From the NCBI RefSeq assembly GCF_000801105.2, contig NC_079517.1:2852001-2916000 (forward strand): a stretch of 64,000 nucleotides of DNA, given 5' to 3'. This document shows, in pieces, positions 22,202 through 36,537 of this stretch. The stretch's first letter is position 1. Every line of letters starts with the position of its first letter. The stretch comes from Raphanus sativus. Lineage: Eukaryota > Streptophyta > Magnoliopsida > Brassicales > Brassicaceae. The notes below the pieces were generated by a model that saw only the letters and a list, made by a program, of their open reading frames with translations, made no database searches and was not told the DNA's origin. Made by a program: the position numbers and the translations under genes.

Positions 22202-22815
22202 ATACGACATGCATGTTATTAGTTTAAAGTTAAGAGTTTTTTTTTTGTTTTGTTTTAAGAGCTTTTATTTTCGTAGGGTCTATACAATTATACACGTTTC
22301 AGTATTTTACACTACAAAAATGATAGTTTAACATCATTTATTTTGAATACTTCAGTCAGTTATTAATGATGTTGAATAAATTAGTATCACTTATTTAAAT
22401 GATTCTAAAAATGGGGATGCAAATATATAGAAGGAGTCCAAAAAAATGATTTAAACAAAGAGAACTTTGGGGAAGAAGTAAAAAAAAAATATTAGAGAAG
22501 CCGGCCTCCTCCTGTGTGCCACGCAACGAAACTGGAAAAGGCCAAAATAAATATAAAATAAAGAATGGACGAGGAGATAAATAGATAAAAATTACTTGGT
22601 GAGTGGAGAATAAACTAATCAACGGTTGTGAAAAGGGGAAACCGACTCAAGTAGTATAGATCCAACGGCTGATATATTTTTGCTTGATAAGGAGGAGAAT
22701 AAAAAAAGGGTTTTCTTTCTTTCTTCCCCATATATACACACATTTTACCCAAGAAAAAAAAAGCCATTACAGCTCTCCTCTTCTTCGTCACAAATTCTTC
22801 AAAAAAGAGACAATC
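22202..22815. other. PIN8 to VDAC spacer with VDAC core promoter
   Basis: No gene. A TATATAC box at 22731 lies about 85 bases before the VDAC start, followed by a CT-rich leader. An imperfect inverted repeat (AACATCATT / AATGATGTT) at about 22331-22373 lies downstream of PIN8. Confidence 0.5.
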
Positions 22816-24362
22816 ATGGGTAAAGGTCCAGGACTCTACACCGAGATCGGCAAAAAGGCCAGAGGTATGATGAGTTTAGCTGTTATATGAGTTTTCTTGT
22901 CGGATCTCAAAAACGTCAACCGATCTATATATATATATAGTAACTTTGTATGGTGTTTCGATTGTAGAATACGTTTTTAAATTTGTTGCCTTTGGATTGT
23001 AGATCTTTTGTACAAGGACTACCAAGGAGACCAGAAGCTCAGTATCACCACTTACTCTTCAACCGGGGTTGTAAGTGATTCTTCTCACTTGTTTTGTCTT
23101 TTTCCTGTTACATCGTTATTGTCGGAATAAAAATCTTTGCCCTTTATGTGATGATTAGTCTTTGTTATAAGTTTTCTTATTGAAAGTCAGAGACTTTATG
23201 TGATGATGAGTGTTTGTTATAACTTTCCTTATTGAAAGTCAGAGACTTTATGTGAAGATTAATCTTTGTTATAAGTTTTCTTATTGAAAATCAGAGAATT
23301 TTATGTTATGATTAGTCTTTGTTTCTTATTGAAAGTCAGCGACTTTTAATGTGTGTTGTGATGATTTTTGTAGGCAATCACAACAACTGGAACAAACAAG
23401 GGAGATTTGTTTGTGGGTGATGTACTTACCCAAATCAAGAACAAGAACTTAACTGCTGATATCAAAGTTGCCTCTGATTCTTCTGTAAGCATATATACTT
23501 AATAAGACCATCATCACATATCTTTTAATTTCATATGAGCTTTGATTTTGACATGCTTTTATTTCAGATCCTTACCACTGTCACCTATGATGAGGCTACC
23601 CCTGGATTGAAGGCTATCCTTAGCGCCAAGGTGCCTGATCAGAAATCTGCCAAGGTAATTAATAAATAACTTTCCTTTTATAGTTTATTAAATAGTTTGT
23701 TTATGTATGGAATGTGTATAAGAAATTTTGTGTGTGTTTTTGTTCTCAGGTTGAGCTCCAGTATCTGCATCCCCATGCAGGTATCTGCACCAGCGTTGGA
23801 CTGACAGCTAGCCCCGTTGTCAACTTCTCCGGTGTGATTGGAACCAGTGTGTTGGCTCTTGGTACCGATGTGTCCTTTGACACAGAATCTGGCAACTTCA
23901 AACATTTCAACGCCGGTGTGAGCTTCACCAAGGATGATTTGATTGCTTCTCTTACTCTGTAAGTGCCTCCTCCTCTGCTACTTTATAATTCAATCTCTAC
24001 TTTCTATATTTGGGGTTTGATCATTTCTTGAATTGTTTTTTTTTTTTATTAAAAGGAACGACAAGGGTGAGAAATTGAATGCATCGTACTACCACATAGT
24101 GAACCCGTTGAAGAACACAGTGGTTGGAGCCGAGGTTACCCACAGCTTGAAGAGCCAAGTGAACACGATAACCGTGGGTGCTCAGCACGCTCTTGACCCA
24201 TTGACCACGGTTAAGACACGCGTAAACAATGCTGGTATAGCCAACGCACTGATCCAACACGAGTGGCGTCCGAAGTCGTTCATCACCATCTCTGGAGAGG
24301 TTGACTCTAAGGCCATCGAGAAGAGTGCAAAGGTTGGGTTTGCTCTCGCTCTCAAGCCTTGA
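22816..24362 (+). CDS. VDAC3: Mitochondrial outer-membrane porin, VDAC3 type
   Basis: Six exons: 22816-22864, 23003-23070, 23374-23484, 23568-23654, 23750-23958 and 24056-24362, total 276 residues, the usual VDAC length. It forms the beta-barrel channel that passes metabolites and ions across the mitochondrial outer membrane. The N-terminal amphipathic helix is visible in [19 protein letters not shown], with alternating hydrophobic strands after it and the final strand ending [11 protein letters not shown]. The initiator ATG context is strong (ACAATCATGG). The neighbouring gene order fits At5g15090. Intron 2 carries a tandem repeat. Confidence 0.95.
23142..23352. repeat. About 52-bp tandem repeat, four copies, in VDAC intron 2
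   Basis: Units begin CTTTATGTGATGATTAGTCT and end in ATTGAAAGTCAGAGA. Three full copies and a shorter fourth occur in direct order, with scattered substitutions. They lie entirely within the intron. Confidence 0.8.
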
Positions 24363-24767
24363 GCCACTGTCTTCTAATCTTTTGGAACTAATCTCTGTCT
24401 GGTTTTTTTTTCCCCTTTAAAAATTGTTCATTTGTTTTCTTTTTTACAAAATAAGAAGAAGAAAAATAAAAACCTATGAAAGGATCGTCTTTGAAGATGA
24501 ACCATACAAGTCTCTTTCTTGATTATTTAATTGCCTCTCTAGTTTTGTTTTTTTAACTTTTGAGTGGCTACTAAGATAACACAGCAGTGTCCATAGACAA
24601 CCCCATTTGGATTCATCGTTCTTACAACGTTTTTACATTAATTAATTAAAGAGAGAGTTTTACACTAAATCATTGGTTTTAAAATATCTCTTGCCGCTTA
24701 AACAAGATAAAGCTTGGAGCACTTAGGCCTTTCTTTGTTATCCCCTTTGTCCACACGCAAGAGAACG

Positions 24768-26806
24768 CTATGTGGTTGCTTCTTTAGGCTTCGGAGAAGG
24801 AGGAACCTGAGGTCGGTAAGGAGACGCACCATGAGAACTAGACAGTGTCCTAAACACTGGTTGTGGTGGCTGACCTTTTCTCGACCCATGAGGACTAGAC
24901 AGTGTCCGAAATACATGTTGTGGCTGCTGCCCCTTTCTTGATCCAAACCCGTTTTTCAGACGCTCGGCTTGCATTGTCTGGAAGTAGTAAGAAGAGCTCG
25001 CCATGTCTTTAAGATGCGGAAGCGGTTTCAGCGCTTCCACAACATCACTCATCTTTGGCCTAACCTTGGGGTCACGGCTAAGACACTGCGCAGCGAGCTG
25101 AATCACCTTTTGTGCGCCTTTGATGGAGAAATGACCTTCCAGCCTCGGATCGAGTAGCTTGTAAAACCTTCTCTTGTCTAGTAGATGCGGTCTTGCCCAT
25201 TCCACTAAGTTGTGCTCACCGTTTGGTCGGTTCTTGTCCATAGACCTTCGTCCAGTCAGCATCTCGAGTAGAACCACACCGAAACTATACACATCGCTTT
25301 TTGATGTCAAGTGACCTATAAACCAAAAGAAAACAGATTCAACAAACATTGAATATGATAGCACCAAAGAAGACAAGACAAACTCACCGGTCATAACATA
25401 TTCTGGAGCAGCGTAACCGTATGTACCCATGACTCTAGTGGAAACATGTGTTTTGCCTTCATCAGGAGCGTCTTTGGCTAGTCCAAAATCAGATAGTTTT
25501 GCATTGTAGTCCTGAAAACAAAAATGTAAATTTATAAAAAAATATGAAAAAGTATTTAATCATGTTAATGGAGAGAAGTAAAAACATACAGCATCAAGTA
25601 AAATGTTTGAGGTTTTGAAATCTCGATAGATGACAGGCTTCAAAGCTTCTTCATGGAGGAAACTGAGACCTTTTGCAGCTCCTACTGCAATCTTCATCCG
25701 TATACACCAAGGAAGAGGCAACGACCCTTTTAAATCATTGCAAGAAAAAACCGATTTTTTAAACATCCAAAAAAACTTTTAAATATCTAAAGAGGTTTTG
25801 TTTACATACTTCTAAAAAGGTGATTCTCCAAACTTCCTCGAGGCATGAACTCGTAAACAAGTAGTCTTTGATCATCTTCTATGCAATAACCAACCAGCTT
25901 TACTAGATTAGGGTGAAGAAGGTTCCCTAGGAAATTGATCTCAGCCTGCAAAAGACAAGACCACACATGTTTTTTAAATGGGAATCATAAAGAAAACAGA
26001 AGAAGGTGTTTGTTCTGTTCCTTACAAGCCATTCTTTGTGACCTTGAAGTCCATCAGGATTCAAGGTTTTGACAGCTACGGTGAGGCCAGCACCGGGTTT
26101 AACAGGAGCAGTACCGTGTTCTTGGATCCAGCCTTTAAAGACACAACCAAAACCTCCTTCTCCAAGAAGACTCTCGGGTCTGAAATTTCTGGTGGCTAGC
26201 TTAAGGTCGTTGAAAGTGAACTTGGTCAGGTTAGAATAGACCTTAAGTTCTTCGCTTATCATTGGGGTTGAAGAAGAGCTTCCTGCATTGCTGGTTGTTG
26301 TTGTTGTTGTTGTGGAGGAAACTGGTTGATCATTTGGTTTCTCATTTTCCGGTTTGCTTTCCTCTACCAAAACAAAACAAAACAAAAACATCAGGCTAAA
26401 CTCATGAGTAAAGATGTGAACTTTCAATGATCTCAATCAAGCAACCCTAGATTAGTAACATTTACACTTTTGGAAACTAAACCCACAACAAAGTTTTTTT
26501 TTTTTTTCATTTTTTCAATAGCAGAGAGAATGTATATTATGTACCGGTGGGGATTGTAGTGGCATAGAGAGGAGAAGAAGAGGAAGAGGCATCAGCATCT
26601 GGCTTTGAAGGTACGCAACCAAACATAAACCTAAAGTTGAGCCAACATCCACTTGCTTCTCTTTCTTCTTCTTTGTCGCCTTTACTGTTGTTGTTAACGC
26701 CATTGTTTTTCTTCTTCTTTTTGTGATTCTCATCACTCTTGTTAGATTGCTTCTTCGATTGCAAGTTTCCTTTAGCTTTGACAGCATAGGTATCGTCCAA
26801 ACCCAT
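24768..26806 (-). CDS. PBL34: Receptor-like cytoplasmic kinase VII, PBL34 type
   Basis: Six exons: 26806-26545, 26363-26026, 25945-25810, 25726-25590, 25511-25388 and 25315-24768, total 514 residues. The kinase has the P-loop [11 protein letters not shown], the VAVKTL lysine, an RD-type catalytic loop ([14 protein letters not shown]), [20 protein letters not shown] and [14 protein letters not shown]. The N-terminus starts MGLD and contains a GCW motif near residue 54. Members of this subfamily act below pattern-recognition receptors at the plasma membrane. The C-terminal tail is Ser/Pro/Gln-rich with two near-identical copies of a [10 protein letters not shown] unit. The position matches At5g15080 (PBL34). 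All exon junctions keep frame. Confidence 0.93.
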
Positions 26807-27632
26807 CTCACCAACACAGATATAAAGGAATATAACTTTTTTTTAATCTGATCAGACCAAAATATAGTTCTTGCAAGAAAGAACAAAAACAGGAGAGAGG
26901 ACAAGGGAGTGATGTTTCTGATAAAAGCAGGGAGATTCACTGGGAACGGATCAAAGACAAGCCACAGGTCGCAGAAGAATTTTAGTCAAGAAAAATGGAG
27001 AATTGATGTCTGCGGAGAGAAAAGAGAAAAGAGAGAGAGAGAGAAGAGTAGACTGACTGACTCAAAGATAGAGATAGAGACCAAGCAACAAAAAGTTGAG
27101 ATTTTTCCTTTTTCACATGTGCTTTTCCCACAGTTACATTATTCAAATCACCGGTTTATCGTTTTTTAATTAAATCATTATATTTAGCTTACAAACATTG
27201 GTTACAAACCTTCCTTCTTGATATGTGTTGTGTCTTTTCTCTTTTCTTTTTGTCTGGTTGGAACCCAATTATCAACACTTCATTATTTATTATTATTCTC
27301 CTTTGGGAAAAACTAAAAGTAGGAATCAAATTCCATTTTATACCTAATCTCTCTTTCTTCTTTTCCTCGAGGTACGCGATGGAATCCAATTTAATTTCAA
27401 ATCATCTTTTGTTTGTTTTTGTTACAAGCTTGGGAATTTCATTACTATATTGCTAAACCAAAAAAAAAAAAGAATTGTTCAAAACAGAAAAAAAACAATT
27501 AACCAACGATTCTGACAAACGAAACAATGGACATTTTTTTAGTTCTTACCCAATTAGAAAGAATGAAAAAAAATAACCCCACAATGTGTGGTCCAACAAG
27601 GAAATTGATTTGAGCATAGTTCTTACCCATTT
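26807..27632. other. Kinase promoter and VIH2 3' flank
   Basis: No gene. The part next to the kinase start is purine-rich on the plus strand (GAGAGA runs near 27030-27070), consistent with a pyrimidine-rich leader of the kinase mRNA. The rest is low-complexity. Confidence 0.45.
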
Positions 27633-30600
27633 TTACGTTGTTGGCTTTTTCACGTTAGACGTGGAGTTCTTGTTGAAGGGCCAGAGTTTTACAAGACGCT
27701 CGAGCACGGCGGCGCTTTTCGAAAAGTAACCGGAGAAGCCTGCCGGAATTGATGCCGGAGGGAAATCCTCGGCCGGCATTGCAAATGGACGTATCATCTT
27801 CTCCATTGTCTCAAGTGTCAAACACGAACAAACCTCTTGAAGTCTCTCTGGTCCCATTATCGGAAGTGTGTGTTCCCTCAGTAACGATTCTGCTTCTTCG
27901 TCATTCTTCTGTTGTAACATTATAAATATCAAAACCATTTTATGTTAGTAGATCAACAAAAAGTTAGGACGTTACTTCAATAATAAAACCACGAAGAAGG
28001 GTTTTGGTCTTTGCATTTATACCTCTAAGGGAGACAAATCTGCGCCACGGCTAAATGTTAGTTCGATTCTGAATCGTTTCGGGTCTTCCAGAGATACCTG
28101 CAGGTAACATGTTATTAGGTTTCAGTGTCATAACAGCTTGACAGCATGAATTTGTGAGAGAAAAGGCGGGTGCAGTGTAGACCTCAGTGTTCTCGAACAG
28201 TCTTAGGACAATGTAGCTCATGTAATCAAGCTCTTTAGTCTTACAAAGGCGTTCCAATGCGCTTTGGCAGACGAGACTTTCTTCTCCTTGAAGAGATTCG
28301 TCGAGGTTACAATACCTTAGGACGTTCATCAGTGAATGTATATGTGATTCCTAGCATATCATTACATTACATAGCAGAAAGTCATGTGGATGCATTTATA
28401 CAGGCGGATGCTTGCATGTAGCAGTAAATAATTAATGGAAGAAGAAACTCACAGATGTGAAGTAGAGGCGTGTCCTCACATGACGTTCAGGCGTCATGAC
28501 ATTTGCATACCTAAAGGGAACACGATGATATTAAGAATTTAGAGAAGATATTATTATTATGCCATTATAAACAAGAACAGAGACTTTCAGTTACTTTGGA
28601 TCTAGTCGGTACTTGGTTTCTTTATCTTCATCGTCATCTTTGTTCTCTCCAGTGTTAGGCCGTCTTAGCTCATCGCTTTTAATGAAAAGTTTTGGTTGAC
28701 TACATCTATCCTCCTTTCTCGGCGAACATAACGACACCGAGACTTGGTCTTGACTTTTCTTCAGTTCAGCAACACTCATGGCCTCTTCTCGAGTGTTCCT
28801 CAGGTCAATCAAGATTTTACCCAGCAAGCGACGAGCAATCTTAATTTAAAAGACAGACAATAAAAATGAAGCATATGGGTAAGGGACGAGACCATCTGAA
28901 AATAATGATTTCATTACTATGCCTTTGTGGGAGCTAGAATGCAACGTTGAGGAACTCACCTTTGAACCGATTTTGAGCTTTTGTTGTGGATTGATCCCAT
29001 ACTCATTTGGGATTACACCATCTGCAAGTAACTGCAACCACACCACATAACTGGTTAATCAACATAGTTCATGATCAAAATGCAAAACAGAGATGTAGCA
29101 TGTACCATTGAAGTTTCAAAAAAATGGAAGAGAGTCTTCAGTTTTTGTATTCAGTTCATACCTGAGCAACTTTGAAGAGTTCGTCTAGTCCTTTCAGGTT
29201 GAGATGAGAATTATGTAACAGGTCGTACCTGGCATTGACAAAACGTTGCACGATATTCAGAATAGAGCAATTAAAAAAGCTAGCTAGGATCGATATATAA
29301 TGAACTGAAATACAAAGCTTACTTGCATGAATCGTAAACATCAGGAATCTGCGTTATGTCGAATCGGCTGCATTTGATTCCAACTATCAGTGCCATTAGA
29401 AAAAACACTCGTTCCAGACAATAAGGATGAAAACTTGACAAGCATTAAAACTTACTCTCTTCTTTCGTTGTAAAGTTCCTTTTCGAGTTTTCTCCACCGA
29501 GCATACATCAAAAGGAATCCTTCACTACCACAAGGTAATCCAGCAGCAATACGGCCAACGTCAATGTTTGACTTTCCAAGGGCCTTTGCTTGATCATAGG
29601 GAGGGACTACATCATAAGCGCTAGGCTCAGCGGGATTCTCTTCTTCATCTTTTGCAAGTAGCCGCACTTGTTCAGTCACCTTTTTAGCTAGTTTTATCTA
29701 TTTATTTAGAAAGTAAACAGACAAGCAACACTGAGTATAAAGAATATCAATCGCTATGGGCTCTCTTTTAAAAGAGAATACTAGTCAAAAATGGAAGAAA
29801 ACTGCAGTTAAAAAATCAAATGATACTGATGATGGCTTTGCAAGATGATAATAGACTTAAAGAAGAAAACGTGAGTACCAATTCAGGTAGGCTCTCATTA
29901 GCGTGAGGAGGAAGTCCAACCCCATCGATCATCCAAGGTAATTCGGAAGAGGAGTAATCATGTACCAACTTTGTGCCGGCGGTTATGATCTCATTCAACT
30001 GAGCCTGGGAGAAAGTTAGGAAAGAAATTCAAAGCTATTAATAACTACACACGAAGACATGATTGTTTAATGAATATTGAGAATATAATTCACCCAACTT
30101 AAAGCAGATCGAATTCAGCCATAAGAAACATGAGCAAGTGCATTTGAGATCTAATCTAGAATATAATCACTACGTAATTATTGGTTGATGCTTCAGACGT
30201 GTGTTAGAACATGCTTTCATTCGTTTCATATCTTCTGAATCCACAATCAATTTTTAATAAGAAAAGAGAGAGAAAAACCTTGGCCTCTTCCATTTCAATG
30301 CTTGCAGTATCCAAGCCATCTAACATGGAAGAGTCCTTGCTAACAAGAGAAACCTAGACAAAAAAAATAAGAAATTTAATGTTTATGACATTTCAAAGCA
30401 CGATACTACCTCGCAAAAGAAAAAGGCAAACCAGAATTGGAGTCAGCTGTCCTTCTAGGTCAAGTAGGCCTTTAGCAAAAGCAGCTGCAGACATCTGCAA
30501 GTCGTGCAACTACATTCATATTTTGATCTGGGGTTGGGGAACGAATGAAGCATATACAGAGTACTGAAGATAATATCTCAATGCTTTATGGTTATCTTCA

Positions 30601-33600
30601 CTACTAAAACGGTATAAAGTTGTACCTGAACACGTCCCTCGTCAGAACTGTAAATTTTAAGGTCATGACGGTATGTACTATGGAGACGGAGCAAACCGGT
30701 TCCTTCACCTGCAAGCATATCCCATTTAGTTATAAACCAGCCAGAAATAAATCATATATTTATCAACACAATGAATGGACTGTTTCAGAAAACTGTATGA
30801 ACATATGGAACGTGGATCATGAAATGATAGGACAAATCGAAGCAAATCAAGTGCGTCACCTGGATACATATGGTTTCGGAAATATCTACCAAGTTCTTCT
30901 GCCTGTGGAAACAAATCAAGCAAACATTAAACAATATGTCAACCCCTTGTAATGATCTTATATATATGCTAACATAAAGTACCCCTCCATCAGCAATAAC
31001 ATTACTGAAGATTGCAATGCATTTAACATCATCTTCTGATACAAAATAACAGTGTCACTACCTGTTGTCGACCAGCATGAGTTAAAACGCCCCCATATTT
31101 CAGTATCATAAGAGCCTCCACTGGGCGTTCTTCTTCACCGTCACCATCACTTTTTGTTACTTTATCCCATTTCAGCGGCTTTAGTTGAACCTTTCTGTAT
31201 ATACCAGAGAAATGTCCACCCTGCACGTTTTACACATCTATGACATGAGATGGAGTTTGCAAAAAAGAGAGCAATCTGTATCATAAAGCTAGAGCTCAGA
31301 AAAAAAGGAAAGTAACTCTAAATTATCAAGACATACAACCTCTTCAAGAACAGCTTTAACTTGTCGAAGCTTGTCAGCATGTTCAAGGTCTTCTGCATCA
31401 CTATCACTTTCACCTGGTCTAAACATCAAACAGAAATACAATAAGTTAGTTACTGCTAATATGTAACAAAGGAAGCAGCTAGAGAAGACCCATACACGAA
31501 AGCCAAGGATCTACTGGCTATATTTATTAGTAAGAAATTGTGTATCTGAGAGTACCACTCAAGCAAGTAAAATGCTGAGAGCAGTAAGTGTAATGCAAGT
31601 CATAAGATCACTATCAAAGGTCTACCCTGTACGAGGAATTAATGTTCGTGTGGCATCCAATAAGTCTTGCAATTGCACGGCAGTTTTAAGCTTTGTCTGC
31701 AAGGATAATTAAAATTGCACATCATAATAATATCACTGGACGAATGTGAAGATAGAAAAGCCTGAGCCTCTCACCTCAGCTCTTGGCTTTCCTCCATTGT
31801 ACTTAAGCATCAGGTTTAACAGTTTTTCCTCTGTAACTTTTAGTTTCACTTTTTGCTTAGGAGTTCTATCACCGCTGTCAAGGGAAAATAAAAAAAACTC
31901 AGAGCCTGGGTGAACATAGAGGAGTTTAGAAAAGACAGTAGATCATATGTTAAGACATACTGCCGGACAACAGCAATGACACAACGTAGCTCCTCTGACT
32001 GCCCAAATGTTCCAATGACGCCGCTTCCTTGGCGAGTTAGACCTTCGTTAGATTGGACAGGTTCGTTGATCTTCCATGGCAGAATGGGAGGAATTGTCGA
32101 AGAAAGATGAGGAGCCTTTGCATCAAAAAACATATTCCGTAGCACACAAGCAGCATCGTCATAATACCTTACAGTGAAAAAGCCATGTGACATTTCTGAT
32201 TAAAATACTCTGAATGAACATAATTTATTAAGCTAAGTCATCGCCAGCATATATATCATGATTTGTTGCATGCCAAGATATAATTGAAAGAACAATCAGA
32301 AGGGAAAATATAAGTCCAGACTGGTATCTCCTCACTTATAAGAGTTCTTCACAAAACTCCATCCATTAACGTCACAAACGTATGAACTTCCCTCAGATCG
32401 TAACAGATCAAATCCACAGACCTGCAACATTAAAATGTTTCCGTTAATGCATGATATCAGAAATTAATATCTTCTATTTTGCCTGCAAACACCAAGAACA
32501 TGTGTGTATCCTTGACTTTTGATAAGAGGATAATTTGTATCACGCTACCAAGCATTTAGTTGGAAGCAGAAGAAACCAATCAATAAATTAGTTAGAGTAT
32601 CTTTCAATCAAATTACGTAATCATTCCTTCTATCTGATCACACTGGAAGCACGGATTCTGTTGTGGAACAGAGTATGAAAGAGAGAATTTTAATCAGTTT
32701 ATTGGTAGTTTACAATTCAGTTCAATGATCTTAAATCTAAGCATTATGATAGAGAATCACAACATACCGATTGCCTAAAAGCAATGCAAACTTCTCTCGC
32801 CATTTGCTTCTCAGCAGGTGTAAGCAAAACCGGATACCTCACCTGTTCATTAAATAACAGTAACTCATCAAAGTTTGAACATCAGCATTATATTCCTTAA
32901 TGAAACACAAACTCCATCAAGGTTTCAAAAGTGGAACTGTTTGGTATTGATTGGAAAACTTACTTCCTTCCCATCCGGATTTCTCATAACTACACCATCA
33001 ACAACAGGTGACTTTCTTGCTTCAGCGTGTGCGTATTCAGGACCCACAGTGTAGACCTGCATTTCAGGGTGGACATTCAGTCGAAAACTTGCTAAAGCCC
33101 AGAGTGAACCCATTGCAATGTACAAAAGATGCTGTTGCCTCAAACATGGACTAAAACATAATAAGCTTATCTAGAAGCATCAGAAACAGAACCTTGACAT
33201 CAGTTCCCCCAGTAGGCATAAACTCCTCATATATATAAGAACCTTCTCTCCTTACTCTTCTGACGTCAGGATGAAATTCACTTGAACGATTCCCAATCTA
33301 AAACAAAAACTAGGATCAACAAAGATAGACAAGTTCTGCCGAAAGACAAGTAGTGGATGATTCAACTACGGTTATAACCATAAATATTTACAATAGAAGG
33401 ACCAAAAAAATGAGTCCACGGAAATCCAACTTATGCAGAAAAATGCAGAGTACCTTACGAAACAATTCTTTCATGCCTCCACCTGCTGAGCTAGGGTAGT
33501 ATATCATTATGCTATGATCATCACCTTTTCAAGTACAAAAGTATATGATTAGTAGAGAATTAAAAAAAAAAACTGCAATTCAGAATACTTCACCTTTAGT

Positions 33601-34839
33601 TTAACCTTATAGTACCCGCAAAAGAAGCACTCAACAAATATAGAGAGATCAAAGATTCGGGAAGAGGAGCTCACCATTGACGGGCTTTTCCACAAATGGC
33701 TTCCAGAAGACTTCACCTCTAACCTCAATAAAGTCTTCTTCCTCGACGAAATAATCAAGGTCTTGGTTTGGTTCAGTTCTATTGACACAAGCATACCTAG
33801 GAACTGGGATACCATACATCTCCAGATGCTACAGATGCGCATAAATAGAACAATTAGATTAAATCAAGAAGAAAAGCATCCTATTATCCTATTTCATGAA
33901 ACAAATGAGTGGGAAACATGAAAACTAAAAAAATGACAAGGTGATTAGAAATGCACTCTCATGCAGGTCAAAAATGAGTTACCTCATACACTTTCCGGCG
34001 GTCATGAAGAAGATATTGCGGATCCAGTTCATTCACTAAAAAGGGCCTGAATCATAGAAGTTTTGAAAAGGCCATCTCAAAATATATAAAAAGTAAGCAC
34101 AGTTTACTAAACATTATCATCAACAAAAGTTTTTGACAGAAGTCACTCACTCACTTTCGTAAAGAAGAATATGCTTGAACTTTGTCAAGAGGATATCCAG
34201 AGGAATGGAAAGCAATCAAGCAATCACAAATAGGCCAACTGAAACAGAAAATTCCCCAGGTGAAGTAAACTACTAGTGGTCCCAGAATATAATTGTACTA
34301 GAATAAATCTTAAAATCTTTCTCCCAATAAACTAATCAACAAACGTGTTACAAATCACATCAATTAAAGAGATGATATACAAGACTGCAAAACCAAAAGG
34401 AAATATAAATACAGTTGGTCATCATACACATACCTTTCTACTGGATCTTCCAGTATAACCTTGTCCCCAAAATGTATGATCTAATTTAAAAAGCGGTAAC
34501 AAAAAGTAAAATAGAGAGAATACACCAAAACATAATATGGAATCACAGAATTAGGATTAACTCGGCCGATAACAGTCATACCTCAAATTCGCCAAACGCC
34601 TGAAGTCTGTCCATGATCTGACCCATGGGAGCCGAGAAAACCTGCAAACAAAAAAAATCCAAGCGAACAATCTCTGAGGCGAGACCACAACCGATTCAAA
34701 ACAAAAAAAACTCAACGAAACTCAATTTAAAAAAAGGAAAGAAAACCTCGGGGCTGCACTTCACCTTCTTTTCCATGACGCAGACTCCGATCGTTATCTT
34801 CCTATCGACACCACCACCTGCTCCTTCTTCCGTCCCCAT
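27633..34839 (-). CDS. VIH2: Diphosphoinositol pentakisphosphate kinase VIH2 (PPIP5K)
   Basis: About 30 exons can be followed on the minus strand from the ATG at 34839 (exon 1 34839-34747, [10 protein letters not shown]) to the stop at 27633-27635 (last exon 27908-27633). I found no broken frame or missing splice site. The N-terminal ATP-grasp kinase ([45 protein letters not shown]) makes the inositol pyrophosphate InsP8. The C-terminal histidine acid phosphatase-like domain has the signature [12 protein letters not shown] split by an intron near 31960. The product senses cellular phosphate through SPX proteins and affects jasmonate signalling. Position and sequence fit At5g15070 (VIH2). Confidence 0.94.
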
Positions 34840-36537
34840 ATTCTCTCGCTCTATATTGTTACCACTAAGACGTTTCTCTTGAGCTCCCCAAAGTGCGTTC
34901 AATTATATTGAAGGAAGAGTAGTACGAACATCGACCAAATCGCACAATTCTGGTGTGACGAAGATATGAATCGAGCGACAGAGACGATAAGATGATCAGC
35001 GAAAACGTTACTTGGTGGAGAACGAACGATGATCGCAAGCAGAGCAATAGTGCGGTTAAGAAACGAAACGAGGAAATTGAGGCGTCAGGGACGTTGCATT
35101 GAATCGATATTCTTTTAGCATATATATATATATATATAGATTTGGCTTTTAATTAAATAATACTAATCGTTTAATTAAGGTCCACTAACCAAATCAAATA
35201 AGTATATTCTAATCCAGTCAGTGATAGAAAAGAGCAGCAAATGTGGGCATAAATGAGGCTTATATTTAAACTGTCTTCTAATAATTTAGTCCACTAATTA
35301 TATTTTACTTCTTGTAACAGAGGAGTGAACAAATATGAATATTCAAAAAAGGAGAATTCTATACATCACAGCCATACTTTTCTTATTTCAAAAGGCTGCT
35401 GCAAAAGGTAATATCACCAACCTTATAGATTGTCCATAACTTGTGATAACAATAATAGCTTTGCAAGTTCTGATCTCTCAATCACATTCCTGCGTGTTCA
35501 GTCAACAACATACAAAGCATGAAACCAAAGTAAAATGAGCAAAAAAAAGGTAAAATGAGCAAGTCTTTTTTTTTTGGGTATAAATGAGTAATGACATCTC
35601 CAACGGAAACCTATTTTCCACTATAATTCCAGATGGTCTAAGTTTCTTCCTACACTATTCTCCCAACTTCAACTACAGACATACTGTTTGTGATTGTTTT
35701 ATTTAACTTGCTCAACATCGATGCCACATCATGCATATTCACTTGCTCTCTACTAACTTCTCTCATCCTCTTTTACATTGATTAGCATTGATGAGGCTTA
35801 TCAGGATGGGACTCACTTCCTTGCATGTCATAATGTAGCAACATATCCACAGTCATTTCCATCTTCATATGCAAAAGGTACGTCTGATTACTCAAGGGGA
35901 TTTTACATGGATGTATATATTACAGAGTTAATTTGTATATACACCAAGTTGAACGGATAAGGTAATACATATTTGGTCACAATTAGAGTATCCTTAAAAA
36001 ATCTTCAATATCTTACATTTGAATGATTGTCATAGAATAGTGGGCAGCAACGCTTTGTTAACAAGAGAAAAAAAAGAGGAGACGGTCTGTATACATTGAT
36101 GAACGTTTTATTTAACTTGGTTCAAACGGGTTATGTTACCGTAAATACTTATGTTATAAACTTATAAATAAGAAGTTAAGAACACACAATGCAGATGATA
36201 CAAAATTAGATTTTCTAGTCATACAGTCAAAGCTAGGTGATGTGTTGTGTCATTGAAATTGCGTAGCGAAATTGAATTTTCTTATTTTATAGTTCGTAAT
36301 TGCGAATATTCAGCGAAATTACTGTCATTGAACTTTTTGTCCATGCCATCGCAAGAAAAGCTTTGCGTAATATATGCAACACGTTCGATTTGCTATGCAA
36401 TTGACATAGTTAATGAAGGTGTCACTAAGTTACAATAGTAGTCTATGAATTCGAATAGGGCTAGGGCGAATACATTGTCATTGAGCAATCTTAGCGAGCT
36501 GAGAATTCTGAGAAAACAAATCAAAGGAAAGGCAAAT
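34840..36537. other. VIH2 promoter and intergenic region
   Basis: No confirmed gene. It holds a TA microsatellite (about 35119-35139). A possible orphan signal-peptide exon lies at 35335-35407 (see findings). The recurrent word GTCATTGA appears near 36250, 36324 and 36477. I could not identify any of the genes that lie in this interval in Arabidopsis. Confidence 0.45.

Noticed and set aside
23142..23352. TGATGA words in the VDAC intron repeats as possible snoRNAs
   Set aside because: No D box (CTGA), no terminal stem and no rRNA-complementary guide that I recognise.
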